From Nematostella vectensis (taxonomy: Eukaryota; Cnidaria; Anthozoa; Actiniaria; Edwardsiidae), in the NCBI RefSeq assembly GCF_932526225.1, contig NC_064034.1, forward strand, positions 20,458,927-20,522,926: DNA of 64,000 nucleotides. The letters are read 5' to 3'. This document shows positions 1 through 10,386 of this stretch, in pieces. The notes under the pieces are model-generated. The model was given only the letters and a program-made list of their open reading frames with translations, had not been told where the DNA came from and ran no database searches. The position numbers and the translations under genes are program-made. Numbering within the stretch: position 1 is the first letter of the stretch; each line of letters begins with the position of its first letter.

Positions 1-919
1 TGACAAAAGGTAAGATTCGTTTATTAGATGCCTTTTTGCTTCAAAGCGCATTTTGCCTGTCTGTGAACTTAACACTCGCCAGTATCGAGAAAGGTGATGG
101 TTTCCTGTGACAACTCGTGCGTGAATTTAATAGTCGGGTGGAAACTATTCGCAAAGTTTAAGAAACTCGCGATTTTATCCCCCGGTATAGTTCACACTGC
201 AAAGATGTCGTCAATAAACCTCTTTCAGACTAGCGGTTTGCAGGGACTAAGGCGTAGGAGTTCTTCTTCATATAAATGACAGAGAAAGATACGGCCATTT
301 ACGTACCCATCGCGATGCCGTGCGTTTGTAGGTAGTGCTTGTCATTGAACTTGAAAGAGTTTTCTTTCAGTATAAGCCCCATAAGTTCCCTCAGAGATAC
401 TGTGGGGACGGGTAGTGCGGGGTTATTGTGTTGTTCGTATTGTTGACAGACTACTTCGATACTTTCATCTTGGGGGATGTTGGTATAGAGAGCACAAACA
501 TCGAACGATGTTAAAAACAGTGGGAGTACTGGAGTACTTGAGTACTGGATTACTTGAGTTTGAATTCGGCGGTTATGCAAATTAGTGTTGCTTGATGGTT
601 CATAGCTCGATCTTTCATCATCTTGCATATGCTCTCTAATAGCGACATCAAGAAAGATTGTGATATCGGTTGGAGGGTCATGACCAGGTATCGAGAGGGA
701 ATAAGACCCGTGCTTGGTAGACTTCTGTATTCCAACGCGTGAGGTCTTTAGTTGAAGCCGGTAGGGTTTCGGAACCAGTTGGAGCAGACAAATTTCACCA
801 CCAGCCTTAGGTAGTGCCTTAGTTGCAATCGTAGGAAAAACGAGAGACGACAAGAGTAGGTAAAACACGTAGATATACGGAAGCAGATATTTCGTGGCCG
901 CCATTGCTGCCGCCTGCAC
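1..919 (-). pseudogene. Penelope-like element reverse transcriptase, broken
   Basis: Read on the minus strand, this is the finger and palm part of a Penelope-like reverse transcriptase, the enzyme that copies element RNA at a nicked chromosome end. Visible landmarks are SFDVCALYTNIPQDESIE (the D-x-x-x-LYTNIP block), HYLQTHGIAMGT (the G-x-AMGT block), then MAVSFSVIYM. After a frameshift come RFIDDIF, which carries the catalytic aspartate pair, and FHPTIKFTHELS and ETITFLDT, both characteristic of the clade. The frame is broken by a TAA directly after AMGT, at a position where the clade normally has lysine, and by further shifts and stops towards position 1. No GIY-YIG endonuclease is visible, and the element runs off the window edge. 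The first about 80 residues of the open frame near 919 do not look like the family. I am confident of the clade and consider the copy inactive. Confidence 0.85.
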
Positions 920-2290
920 AGGTCAATTTCAAATTATTAACAATCCTTCTGTAATGTACATGGCAAAGAGTCCCTTTTAGTGGCGGACCATTTGACCTGG
1001 GGGGGGGGAGGGTTGATGATTTTGAGAAAATATCCTGCAAGCTACATTTCAACGAAAAAAATTGCTTGCAAAGCAAATAAGCAAATTTGTGTTTTGTATT
1101 TCTTCTCACCTTCGTCATTTTGCGCTGCCTTACCAGAAGCAGATGCGTCCGTTGGTGCTGGAGCCGGGAGATTTTTTTTAATAGCCCAATAGGTAATTGG
1201 CTTTTTACGTTTTCTTCACGTTTGATCATGTCCGCCACGAGTAGACCGACATCTTCGGTAAATTGTTCTATTTGCGGCTTTTCCACTGAAATAGCAAACA
1301 ATGACCGAAATAAAAACAGTAAATAATCAACCTGTTTGTACCTGATGCAATTCAAGTAAGTGAACTGTCATTTTTTGGAGATCAAAGCTCATGCAAATGT
1401 GCCATTGAACTCATTGAGCTTGATTAGTTTATTTTCCTTTTTTTCTTATTTTAATGTCTGTTTGCGATCATATTCAATGTTCAGCAAAACTGTGTTCTCT
1501 ATCTCATCAGCATATAAGCTGCCGTTGAAATGTTATCCCATAGGCAAAAAGCCCGCGCATTTATATGGTGACCAATCGTAATTTACTTGGGTAAATAAGC
1601 TCCAGTTGTTAGGATACTATTGAACAATAGTTTTACTCCACTCGTTGATTACAAGGGTTACACTAGTTTTTCCCTGAGCACTCTTGAATATGTATTGTCT
1701 TATAGGTTGTGTGTACAATGTACATATGTCTGGCTTAAAATGAAGCAGCTCATTTAAAGCTGTAAAAAAAAGTCCCGTGCCAAGAGTGATCCATAGATAA
1801 GCTTCGCTCTTACCATTCTTTGCTGTCTTTTTTATCACTCCAACATAGATCTGTTTCTCTCCTTTAGCCATTTTCCAGCTAACATCGGCTTCCTCCCCAG
1901 CTTTGAATGTCCCGACAGTCTTGTCGGCGTAAAAATAGACACGCATAAACAACTCGCTTCAATAACTTGCTTTCAAAATCAGATATTTTATTATGATCCA
2001 TAGAGATTTTTAGAAATCGGAAGACTTGTTTGCTTTTTATAACAGTAGCGAAGTTGCCCAAGGAATTTAGAAAATAAAGAAGAGTTATGATCTCTCATCT
2101 AAAAAAGAGCGGCAAAGAAAGCTGGCCAATAGGGTTTTGCGATTTGTCATACGAACCACATTTCAGCCAGGGACGTTTTTCTTTGTCAAATAACTGAAAT
2201 ACACCATCACAAGATATAAAAATAATAAAGCTCTCGCTTTTCAAGTGGAGTACCCGTGTACACTGTAGCAGCCATACTTTTAAAGTTGCG
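920..2290. other. Intergenic, no clear gene
   Basis: A short poly-G run lies near 1000. The open frames on both strands here have no recognisable motif, except for the weak minus-strand candidate listed at 1617-1952. Confidence 0.5.
1617..1952 (-). CDS. Possible coding fragment, unknown
   Basis: This is a 111-codon open frame on the minus strand. Its beginning (GTFKAGEEADVSWKMAKGEK, then QIYVGVIKKTAKNGK) has the alternating charged and hydrophobic composition of a small beta-rich module, vaguely like the Tudor-like spacers seen before BEN domains. No motif is decisive. There is no clear splice site or partner exon nearby, and the flanking DNA is repeat-derived. It could equally be a chance open frame. 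Confidence 0.2.
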   Translation of the reverse strand: MFMRVYFYADKTVGTFKAGEEADVSWKMAKGEKQIYVGVIKKTAKNGKSEAYLWITLGTGLFFTALNELLHFKPDICTLYTQPIRQYIFKSAQGKTSVTLVINEWSKTIVQ

Positions 2291-2299
2291 TTTCTCTGG

Positions 2300-2924
2300 C
2301 GAGGCTAAGTCGGCTCCGGAGGAGTTCGTTCTCAATTCTGAGTTGCTCAGAATTTTGGTTTCCACTGTCGCGAGAATTATTGTCATTACTACTACTCTTT
2401 GGCACAAGGCCAGAGCGTTTGATCTCTTCCATTTCCTTCCTGAGAAGTTCGACTTGTTTCAAGATCTCCGTCACTGTCACTGCTTCCGCTGCAGGTGAGG
2501 GTTGAAAGGATGAAATAATTTCCTTGGCAATGGCGGCAGGGGACGAACGGCAGGACTTTTGAATTGAAGCAGAGAGTCTAGATATGAGTTCCTTTTTGTC
2601 TCGCTTCTTGGATAATCCCCGCTTCACAAGCTCATCCTGTAGTTGGGTTTTCTTGAGGCTATTCAAAGATTTCTTATCGAGGGAAACCAATTGAGGCCGC
2701 TCCTGTGCATGTTCTTGAGTTGATTTTGATTCTGGTGTCGAGTCAATTTCAATCACTTGTGCCGGTCGTGGCGCTGGGAGAGCTGACACAGGCACTTTCC
2801 AGGAGTTATTTTCCGGTCTGACCACACAGGTGCTTAAGTCTGGCAGCGAAGCGGCTCTAGTGAGCTTTGGAAGGTTATTCGAGGAGTTTTTGTGGAGAGA
2901 TTCAAAACTACGTCTGTACGCCAT
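2300..2924 (-). pseudogene. CR1-like LINE ORF1 start with SAP domain, copy A (truncated)
   Basis: The N-terminal part of a LINE ORF1 protein begins with MAYRRSFESLHKN. After a Pro/Ser-rich stretch (about residues 1-78) comes a SAP-type DNA-binding helix pair, LNSLKKTQLQDELVKRGLSK (about 87-106), followed by KELISRLSASIQK. A charged coiled coil follows (VTEILKQVELLRKEMEEIKR, then NSEQLRIENELLRSRLSLA). The reading is nearly identical to copy B at 6426-6977 but is cut off near 2300, where similarity to copy B stops inside the coiled coil. The esterase and endonuclease parts present in copy B are missing here. It lies directly downstream of copy A of the unnamed gene at 3010-4750. Confidence 0.7.
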
Positions 2925-3009
2925 TTTGAGTCACGCAATGGTCCTGGTGTGTTCTGTTTCTTGTCGATATCTTCTCAGACGAATCTCAACTTAAAACGGA
3001 AGCGTCTGA

Positions 3010-4750
3010 TCACCCCTTCGGGAAAGACGCAAAGAATCTAGCCTTGCTTTCTGTATAGTTGGAAGGTTCATGGCCTTGCTTAGGGAGCCAAATATTCATA
3101 ACAAATTCGTGCCGGAAAATTTCCTGCCACCTTGATCTGTATGAGGTATTTTGGCTCAGCCTGTGCAAGGCAACATGTTTTGCCTCTCTTCCCTCCATAG
3201 TAACAGTAAGAAGGCCTTGCTTGTAACGACTGTATACATCCCTGGCATGCACAGGCAAAACATAACCAATCGTTTAAATTGTTGGATTCTGAGGATATGG
3301 AAGGAACAATCTATTGGCATGACAATACTCCCTTGCATCTTTCTCTAGTTTTAATAGATCTGACTCTTGAAGTTCAAATCTATTAAAAATAGAGCAGCAG
3401 TCTCAAAGGCGAACACCTATATACACCAGGGCGAGAATAGTCTGTCTCTGTTGAGGGTCATCTTCCTCTCTACTTAAATACCTGATGACTCGCATAAAAT
3501 TATGACATATATGCCTCGACTCTTTGCCTGTCAGCCTGTACTGTAAGTCATTCCTTTTCCCCTGTGTTTCATTGTACCACATTCTGATTTTATTAGCTAG
3601 GCGTTTTGTTTTTACCTCCAGCTGCAAGGCATTGACTACCCTAGCAAGCAGATGTCAGGTTGGATGTCTGCAAATGACTTTACAGACTGAGGTATTTTGG
3701 ACTTGCCAAGTGCCTCTTTTAAGACTGCTTTAATGAAGTATTGCCATGCATTGTTTAAATGTAGTGGCTCAACATGAGCTTTGTCAATGAATTTGCCAAT
3801 GAGAGGAGTAAATTCCTGTCTACTTCTCTCTTTGGCAATGAATTCAGTGACCTTTGCTCTCTTGGTACTTCTTGCCAGGTTTTTGGACTCAAGAGAGGCT
3901 TTCAACTTGTCCACTATTTGTACAACTTCTAGCCTCTCTTCGTAGTTCCAAGGTTGCCATTTGCAATCTTGGCTGCTCCCAAAAGTACCATTTAGGTCTC
4001 CGCAGTCATGAGAGCTAACATTGCCAAAGGCAGAGAAGTATCTAGAAGAATTTGATAATTCTCCTCCAAGCATAGCCAGCATTTTCATGTCATTTGGGAA
4101 CTCTGCAAAATTGAAATGAGACATGCTTGTACATTCCTTGTACGTAGTTCTTGACTACCTTACATGTCTCATCACAATTTGCCCCAAAAACCAAAAAAGT
4201 TGTCATTGCTGCTAACCACTTTCTTGCCAGTATTTAAAAAACTTACCAAGAAAGAACAGGCAGTCTCATTTTTGTTAAAAGGGCAGCCACCCCCACCAAA
4301 AGCTACCTGAAAAGTCCCCTCTGTCTCTCCAAACCACTTCAGAGCATCACTACGGGACCTTGATTCTAAGTAAAACCTAGCTAGCCTGGGCAAGTATTCA
4401 CTTAGATCCCTGTAGCTGCCACAAGGAGGTTCTTTCTCAATGTCTGTTGAAAAATCAGCAACAGAATATACATTGCCAATATCAATAGCCGTGACTTCTT
4501 TCACAAGGTTGTTATATGTAAGAAGTTTAGGCACAGGACAATTGGCCAAGTACTTTAGTGCAGTCTTGCAACCTCTTTTTTTCTTGCATGGCATCATTGA
4601 AGAGGCAAGCCTGACAGCCTGATACTTTCTTTTTCCTATCACCCCTGCACTATAGTACACTGCTACACTTCTCAACTTGTTCAATTGGGACTTTTCAAAG
4701 GCACTAATTTCTCTTTTCTGCTCTTTGTTGACTACATAATGAGTTAGTTT
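3010..4750 (-). pseudogene. Unnamed repeat-borne gene, copy A
   Basis: Four minus-strand open segments (4771-4172, 4124-3636, 3627-3403 and 3258-3010) read as pieces of one protein. Landmarks in order are KREISAFEKSQLNKLRSVAV, VAFGGGGCPFNKNETACSFL, FNFAEFPNDMKMLAMLGGEL, WQPWNYEERLEVV, a GKFIDKAHVEPLHLNNAWQ block, NKIRMWYNETQGKRNDLQYR, and MEGREAKHVALHRL with IFRHEFVMNIWLPKQG at the end. I recognise this order from uncharacterised cnidarian predicted proteins that recur in repeats, but I know no family name or function. The conserved FGGGGCPF and EGREAKHV blocks might belong to a catalytic domain, but this is not established. Frame changes between segments could be introns or decay. A second copy lies at 7063-8750. 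Confidence 0.55.
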
Positions 4751-5601
4751 TTTTACTGAACAGTGCAGCATTAAAGTTTTTCATGTCTCTATATTCTATA
4801 TTATTATGCTTTCTTTGGGTTGGTACAGCAATTTTGCGGACAGCAAAAATTAAGGAATGATAATTAAATGAAATACTGGAGACCCCAGCTGCTACAATTC
4901 TTTGCTTTTTGTTACATAAAATAACATCAATCAAAGATTTAGAAGTTTGAGTAACATGGGTAAATTGATCAATTAGTTGGTCTAATTGGTAGATCTCACA
5001 AATAGATGTTAGTTGTTTTGTGTTAAGATCTGGATGCTGAGCGCGAAAATTACAATTTAGGTCACCCAAAATGAAAATATCTCTATTATTCTTATCAATT
5101 TTCGCAAGAAGGTCCTCAAATTTTTGAAAAATTGAGAATCAGAGTTGCGAGGAACAAAGTTTGTAGACGAATCAGGCGGTCTGTAGCATGTTATTATGGT
5201 AAAAGGTTTGCTATTCGGCTTACATATATCTACACATATGGCCTCAAGACCGTCAATTAAGTCGTTATGATGTAGTTTAAGGTATTGCGTAAATAAAGGG
5301 CAACACCCCCACCATCACGTTTTCTGTCACATCTTAAAATATCATAACCGTCAATATGAACGGCTGAGCTGGGGATGGGACAGTCAAGCCGCGTCTCGTT
5401 AATAGCCAGGACGTCGGGTATTTTATCATTCATGATAATTCTTAATTGATCAATGTGCTTAACCAGGCTAGTTATATTGATACAGGCCATTTTAAAGCCT
5501 CTTATATTAGGTATGACTGAATCGGGCTTATTATTTATAATGATTGGATTGGAGTCAGAGCAATTACTCACGGTTGAATGGTCATGGTGCTCGTCTCCCA
5601 C
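4751..5601 (-). pseudogene. CR1-like LINE APE endonuclease domain
   Basis: This is the apurinic-type endonuclease that nicks target DNA for LINE insertion. The first part reads FKMACINITSLVKHIDQLRI, then PDVLAINETRLD (the catalytic Glu block), HIDGYDILRCDRKRDGGG and VALYLR. Frameshifts fall between about 5250 and 5070, where LEAICVDICKPNSKPFTII and TCYRPPDSS can still be read. The frame then reopens with MGDLNCNF (the GDxN block), DQFTHVTQTSKSLIDVILC and a degraded SDH block. No reverse transcriptase follows. Near 4750 the sequence switches abruptly to the unnamed gene of copy A. It is therefore a dead fragment, continuous upstream with the esterase and SAP segments. Confidence 0.8.
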
Positions 5602-5613
5602 CCCAGAAATAAT

Positions 5614-6080
5614 CTATTGTCGATCCCTAATATTCTTGATAATACTTTGAGCTAAGGCATTAGTTCCATTGCTGTTGAGGTGAAGACCGTTGTTGTCCAA
5701 ATACTGGAGACCAATCTTTTGATTATCTATGAAACCCCAACCATTTTGCTTTGCAAACTTGGCCATAACTTTGTTTGTTTCGTCTATCTTATTATTCAGG
5801 TTTCCTGCGCTGTCAGAGCGGTGAATAATCGACGAGATAGACTTTAGTGTTGGGAGCATCGTTTGATATCTGTCTCTCAATGTGTGCAATCTTCTCGGCA
5901 ATTTCGCGAGGAGCGGATTGTTTCATATTATTGGTACCGGCATGAATAATGATTTGCTCAGGTTTGTCTTCAAGCGTAGGTTTGATGTAATGCGCCATAT
6001 CGCCAGCTTCCACTAAAAGATTTCACCGTAACGTTATACCGTTTCGACATTTTCTTTCCTTTCAGATTCCTGATCATGGA
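5614..6080 (-). pseudogene. SGNH/GDSL esterase domain of CR1-like ORF1
   Basis: This is an SGNH-hydrolase module of the kind known in ORF1 proteins of some CR1-type LINEs. Block I reads RPLIAIVGDSMIRNL (nucleophile Ser in GDS). After a frameshift near 6010 comes GDMAHYIKPTLEDKPEQIII, then HAGTNNMK (the block III Asn region). Later QYLDNNGLHLNSNGTNALAQ supplies the catalytic His (GLHLN). The catalytic residues are retained, but at least two frame changes break the reading. It continues upstream into the SAP/coiled-coil part, ends just before the endonuclease ORF at 5601, and has the expected ORF1-to-ORF2 order for this LINE group. Confidence 0.85.
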
Positions 6081-6085
6081 GTCTC

Positions 6086-6977
6086 CTACGATGGCAATGA
6101 GAGGGCGATTTTGTGGCGCGGATGCTTTATCTTTGATTTCAGTTTCATTTGTTTTTTCCCTTTTGTCTTTTTCTCCTTTGACTCGGTTGCAATCACCTTT
6201 GTCTTTCCACCAGGCGAATTCTGAGAGAGTGTTGTCTTTTCAGCAGGCGAATTCGACGGCTCGTTGCTGTAAAGGGATTTAGACAAGATTGTGATAGTAT
6301 GTGTTAGGGATTCTTTCTCGATAGAGAGTTCTTTAATTTTCTCGTCCGCGAGGCTAAGTCGGCTCCGGAGGAGTTCGTTCTCAATTCTGAGTTGCTCAGA
6401 ATTTTGGTTTCCACTGTCGCGAGAATTATTGGTTGGCATTACTACTACTCTTTGGCACAAGGCCAGAGCGTTTGATCTCTTCCATTTCCTTCCTGAGAAG
6501 TTCGACTTGTTTCAAGATCTCCGTCACTGTCACTGCTTCCGCTGCAGGTGAGGGTTGAAAGGATGAATTAATTTCCTTGGCAATGGCGGCAGGGGACGAA
6601 CGGCAGGACTTTTGAATTGAAGCAGAGAGTCTAGATATGAGTTCCTTTTTGTCTCCCTTCTTGGGTAATCCTCGCTTCACAAGCTCATCCTGTAGTTGGG
6701 TTTTCTTGAGGCTATTCAAAGATTTCTTATCGAGGGAAACCAATTGAGGCCGCTCCTGTGCATGTTCTTGAGTTGATTTTGATTCTGGTGTCGAGTCAAT
6801 TTCAATCACTTGTGCCGGTCGTGGCGCTGGGAGAGCTGACACAGGCACTTTCCAGGAGTTATTTTCCGGTCTGACCACACAGGTGCTTAAGTCTGGCAGC
6901 GAAGCGGCTCTAGTGAGCTTTGGAAGGTTATTCAAGGAGTTTTTGTGGAGAGATTCAAAACTACGTCTGTACGCCAT
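6086..6977 (-). pseudogene. CR1-like LINE ORF1 N-terminus: SAP plus coiled coil, copy B
   Basis: The start is the same as in copy A. The SAP helices (KKTQLQDELVKRGLPKKGDK) fall at about residues 90-110, with coiled-coil heptads after them. A short frame change near 6430 leads into DEKIKELSIEKESLTHTI and a Lys-rich linker (KEKKTKGKKQMKLKSKIK) that runs directly into the esterase block. Taken together, 6977 down to 5614 is one ORF1 protein: SAP, coiled coil, basic linker, SGNH esterase. A SAP domain in place of the usual nucleic-acid-binding module is a notable architecture. Two small indels break the frame, so the copy is probably inactive. Confidence 0.75.
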
Positions 6978-7062
6978 TTTGAGTCACGCAATGGTCCTGG
7001 TGTGTTCTGTTTCTTGTCGAAATCTTCTCAGACGAATCTCAACTTAAAACGGAAGCGTCTGA

Positions 7063-8750
7063 TCAACCCTTCGGGAAAGACGCAAAGAATCTAGCCTTGC
7101 TTTCTGTATAGTTGGAAGGTTCATGGCCTTGCTTAGGGAGCCAAATATTCATAACAAATTCGTGCCGGAAAATTTCCTGCCACCTTGATCTGTATGAGGT
7201 ATTTTGGCTCAGCCTGTGCAAGGCAACATGTTTTGCCTCTCTTCCCTCCATAGTAACAGTAAGAAGGCCTTGCTTGTAACTACTGTATACATCCCTGGCA
7301 TGCACAGGCAAAACATAACCAATCGTTTAAATTGTTGGATTCTGAGGATATGGAAGGAACAATCTATTGGCATGACAATACTCCCTTGCATCTTTCTCTA
7401 GTTTTAATAGATCTGACTCTTGAAGTTCAAATCTATTAAAAATAGAGCAGCAGTCTCAAAGGCGAACACCTATATACACCAGGGCAAGAATAGTCTGTCT
7501 CTGTTGAGGGTCATCTTCCTCTCTACTTAAATACCTGATGACTCGCATAAAATTATGACATATATGCCTTGACTCTTTGCCTGTCAGCCTGTACTGTAAG
7601 TCATTTCTTTTCCCCTGTGTTTCATTGTACCACATTCTGATTTTATTAGCTAGGCGTTTTGTTTTTACCTCCAGCTGCAAGGCATTGACTACCCTAGCAA
7701 AGCAGATGTCAGGTTGGATGTCTGCAAATGACTTTACAGACTGAGGTTTTTTGGACTTGCCAAGTGCCTCTTTTAAGACTGCTTTAATGAAGTATTGTCA
7801 TGCATTGTTTTTTAATTGTAGTGGCTCAACATGAGCTTTGTCAATGAATTTGCCAATGAGAGGAGTAAATTTCTGTCTACTTCTCTCTTTGGCAATGAAT
7901 TCAGTGACCTTTGCTCTCTTGGTACTTCTTGCCAGGTTTTTGGACTCAAGAGAGGCTTTCCACTTTTTGTACAACTTCTAGCCTCTCTTCGTAGTTCCAA
8001 GGTTGCCATTTGCAATCTTGGCTGCTCCCAAAAGTACCATTTAGGTCTCCGCAGTCATGAGAGCTAACATTGCCAAAGGCAGAGAAGTATCTAGAAGAAT
8101 TTGATAATTCTCCTCCAAGCATAGCCAGCATTTTCATGTCATTTGGGAACTCTGCAAAATTGAAATGAGACATGCTTGTACATTCCTTGTACGTAGTTCT
8201 TGACTACCTTACATGTCTCATCACAATTTGCGCCAAAAACCAAAAAAGTTGTCATTGCTGCTAGCCACTTTCTTGCCAGTATTTAAAAAACTTACCAAAT
8301 AAGAACAGGCAGTCTCATTTTTGCCAAAAGGACAGCCACCCCCACCAAAAGCTACCTGAAAAGTCCCCTCTGTCTCTCCAAACCACTTCAGAGCATCACT
8401 ATGGGACCTTGATTCTAAGTAAAACCTAGCTAGCCTGGGCAAGTATTCACTTAGATCCCTGTAGCAGAATATACATTGCCAATATCAATAGCCGTGACTT
8501 CTTTCACAAGGTTGTTATATGTAAGAAGTTTAGGCACAGGACAATTGGCCAAGTACTTTAGTGCAGTCTTGCAACCTCTTTTTTTCTTGCATGGCATCAT
8601 TGAAGAGGCAAGCCTGACAGCCTAATACTTTCTTTTTCCTATCACCCCTGCACTATAGTACACTGCTACACTTCTCAACTTGTTCAATTGGGACTTTTCA
8701 AAGGCACTAATTTCTCTTTTCTGCTCTTTGTTGACTACATAATGAGTTAG
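7063..8750 (-). pseudogene. Unnamed repeat-borne gene, copy B
   Basis: This is the second copy of the gene at 3010-4750, with a mean offset of about 4,053 bp and only scattered substitutions. It carries extra damage. About 50 bp are deleted at 8464 relative to copy A, removing sequence before the GNVYSVADFS segment. Indels near 7810 and 7965 shift the frame. The EGREAKHV, FRHEFV, NKIRMWYNET, FPNDMKMLAMLGGEL and FGGGGCPF blocks are all still readable. Both copies end at the same 5' point (gactacataatgagttag), which marks the edge of the shared unit. Confidence 0.55.
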
Positions 8751-9101
8751 GGAATTATATTCTTAGGGATAAAAAAACTAACTCACTAATTGTACAAGCC
8801 TTCTGTAGAGTGTGAAATAGACCATATAGGGCAGGCTTCCTGTTGTTGGGTGTAGCTCCATGTATTTTGTGAGCACACTTCAAGGTCTCCATCCGGCGTC
8901 TCTGAGAAATTTGGCTATCTAGTGAGGTTGGAGTCCTTGTGCGGGTAGGTTGCTAAGAATAAAAAGAAAAAAAATAAGATAACTCCACGACAGTTACCAA
9001 TGTACGGACCACGTGCATTCGTTCGTTCTCGCTCGAATCGCTTGCTTCGTGTGCAAATTTAGTTGCTTTTACAATCCTTGTCGCAGAATACCTCTAGAAG
9101 T
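8751..9101. other. Upstream region of the HECT gene
   Basis: AT-rich DNA between the duplicated repeat unit and the first exon of the zinc-ribbon/HECT gene. It should hold that gene's promoter and 5' UTR, but I see no convincing TATA box or initiator. Confidence 0.35.
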
Positions 9102-10351
9102 ATGTTTTGCTCTCATTTTGGTCGCAAGCTAGGCGATGATGGATCTACGTTTTGTGTTTTCTGCGGAAAAGGTAAGAGCAGTGTGTGTAAGTGTGGAATT
9201 TCTTGCACAGCCGTTAGGTCACTTTGGACAGAGTTAAGCTCTGCTTTGGACCAATAATTCTAAGAGCTCGCTTTAAAAAGGATCGTTAAAGAGAATTAAA
9301 ACTAATTGGAAAAGTCTGACTCATTTAAGTTAGAACAAATGATGATATAAGCTTGAAGCAAAACCTTAAAGTTCACTTAGGGATCGACCATTGGAAAAGT
9401 GGTCGGGGGGGGAGGGGAGGGGCATGAAGATTTTGTTTAATGGACATAGACACTGTATTTGCACTATTTTGTGACTGAGTGTATAGTAAATAGTTGTAAA
9501 TAGCTTATAAGCTTAATTCATAATTTATAAGCTTAATTCAGTCCAACTCAAGCAAGCTATCTTCCATATTATTCCAAAACAAACTGCATATTGTCTATTT
9601 CTTTTATTTCCACAAGAAGTTAAGTAACTACATGTAAAACATTTTAAATTATACTGTTCATGATCATTTTTTTTAATAATTTTCAAATAATAATTATTAT
9701 TATGAGATATTTTAGATAATTTTTTGAAAAGGCAAAGATCATTTAGTTTCATTTTAATCATAAGATTTCTTTTGTTTTTATTGATTTCTCTAGAACTCTC
9801 CAAAGCAGTTGAAAACAAACCATTTGGTAGACCTGCTTCACATGTATCTACAATAAAATCATTCGTTGGTTTTAAGAAGGGAAAAGATGGCAAGCCGACA
9901 AAGAAACAGTTAAAAGACAAGAATAAACCTGAGGAGGCTAATGATGTAATCATTAACATTGGGTTGAAAGTATTTAGTGAGGAAGAGCTCAAGGATAAAA
10001 GAGGAAAGAAGTTGGCAATAAAAGTGAACAAGCATGCATCCTATAAGGGATTGCTCGAACAAGCGAAATCGAAATGGGCCGACTTTCAGAGAAACCTGTA
10101 TTCCGAAGGTAATAATAAATAATAATAATAATGTTTTTGGAGCATTGCACGATGTCTCAATGCTCTTACATTTAAGAAAAACTAACTCGACTATTAATAT
10201 TACACTAAAATATACAGAAAAAAGTTTAAATAATGTATATGCAGAAATTCTGATCTAGCAAAGTATATAACTCACAGGATATGCTCATACATGACAACAC
10301 ACGGCCCATTTGATTATATTCTCATGTGAATTTGTGACATGTAAGTAATAA

Positions 10352-10386
<35 letters not shown>

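Larger units (their letters stand above)
2300..8750. repeat. Tandem duplication, about 4.05-kb offset
   Basis: Bases 2300-4749 and about 6350-8750 are near-identical copies in direct orientation. The offset is 4,053 bp over most of the length and falls to 4,000 bp after the copy-B deletions. The intervening 4750-6350 (endonuclease and esterase) is unique to the right-hand unit. The junction at 4749/4750 joins the unnamed gene directly to the truncated endonuclease. The high identity points to recent duplication, unequal exchange or an assembly join. Confidence 0.85.

Noticed and set aside
819-1355. 178-residue minus-strand frame upstream of the Penelope-like RT
   Set aside because: Composition and lack of any clade motif suggest a chance frame; the real RT similarity begins further left.
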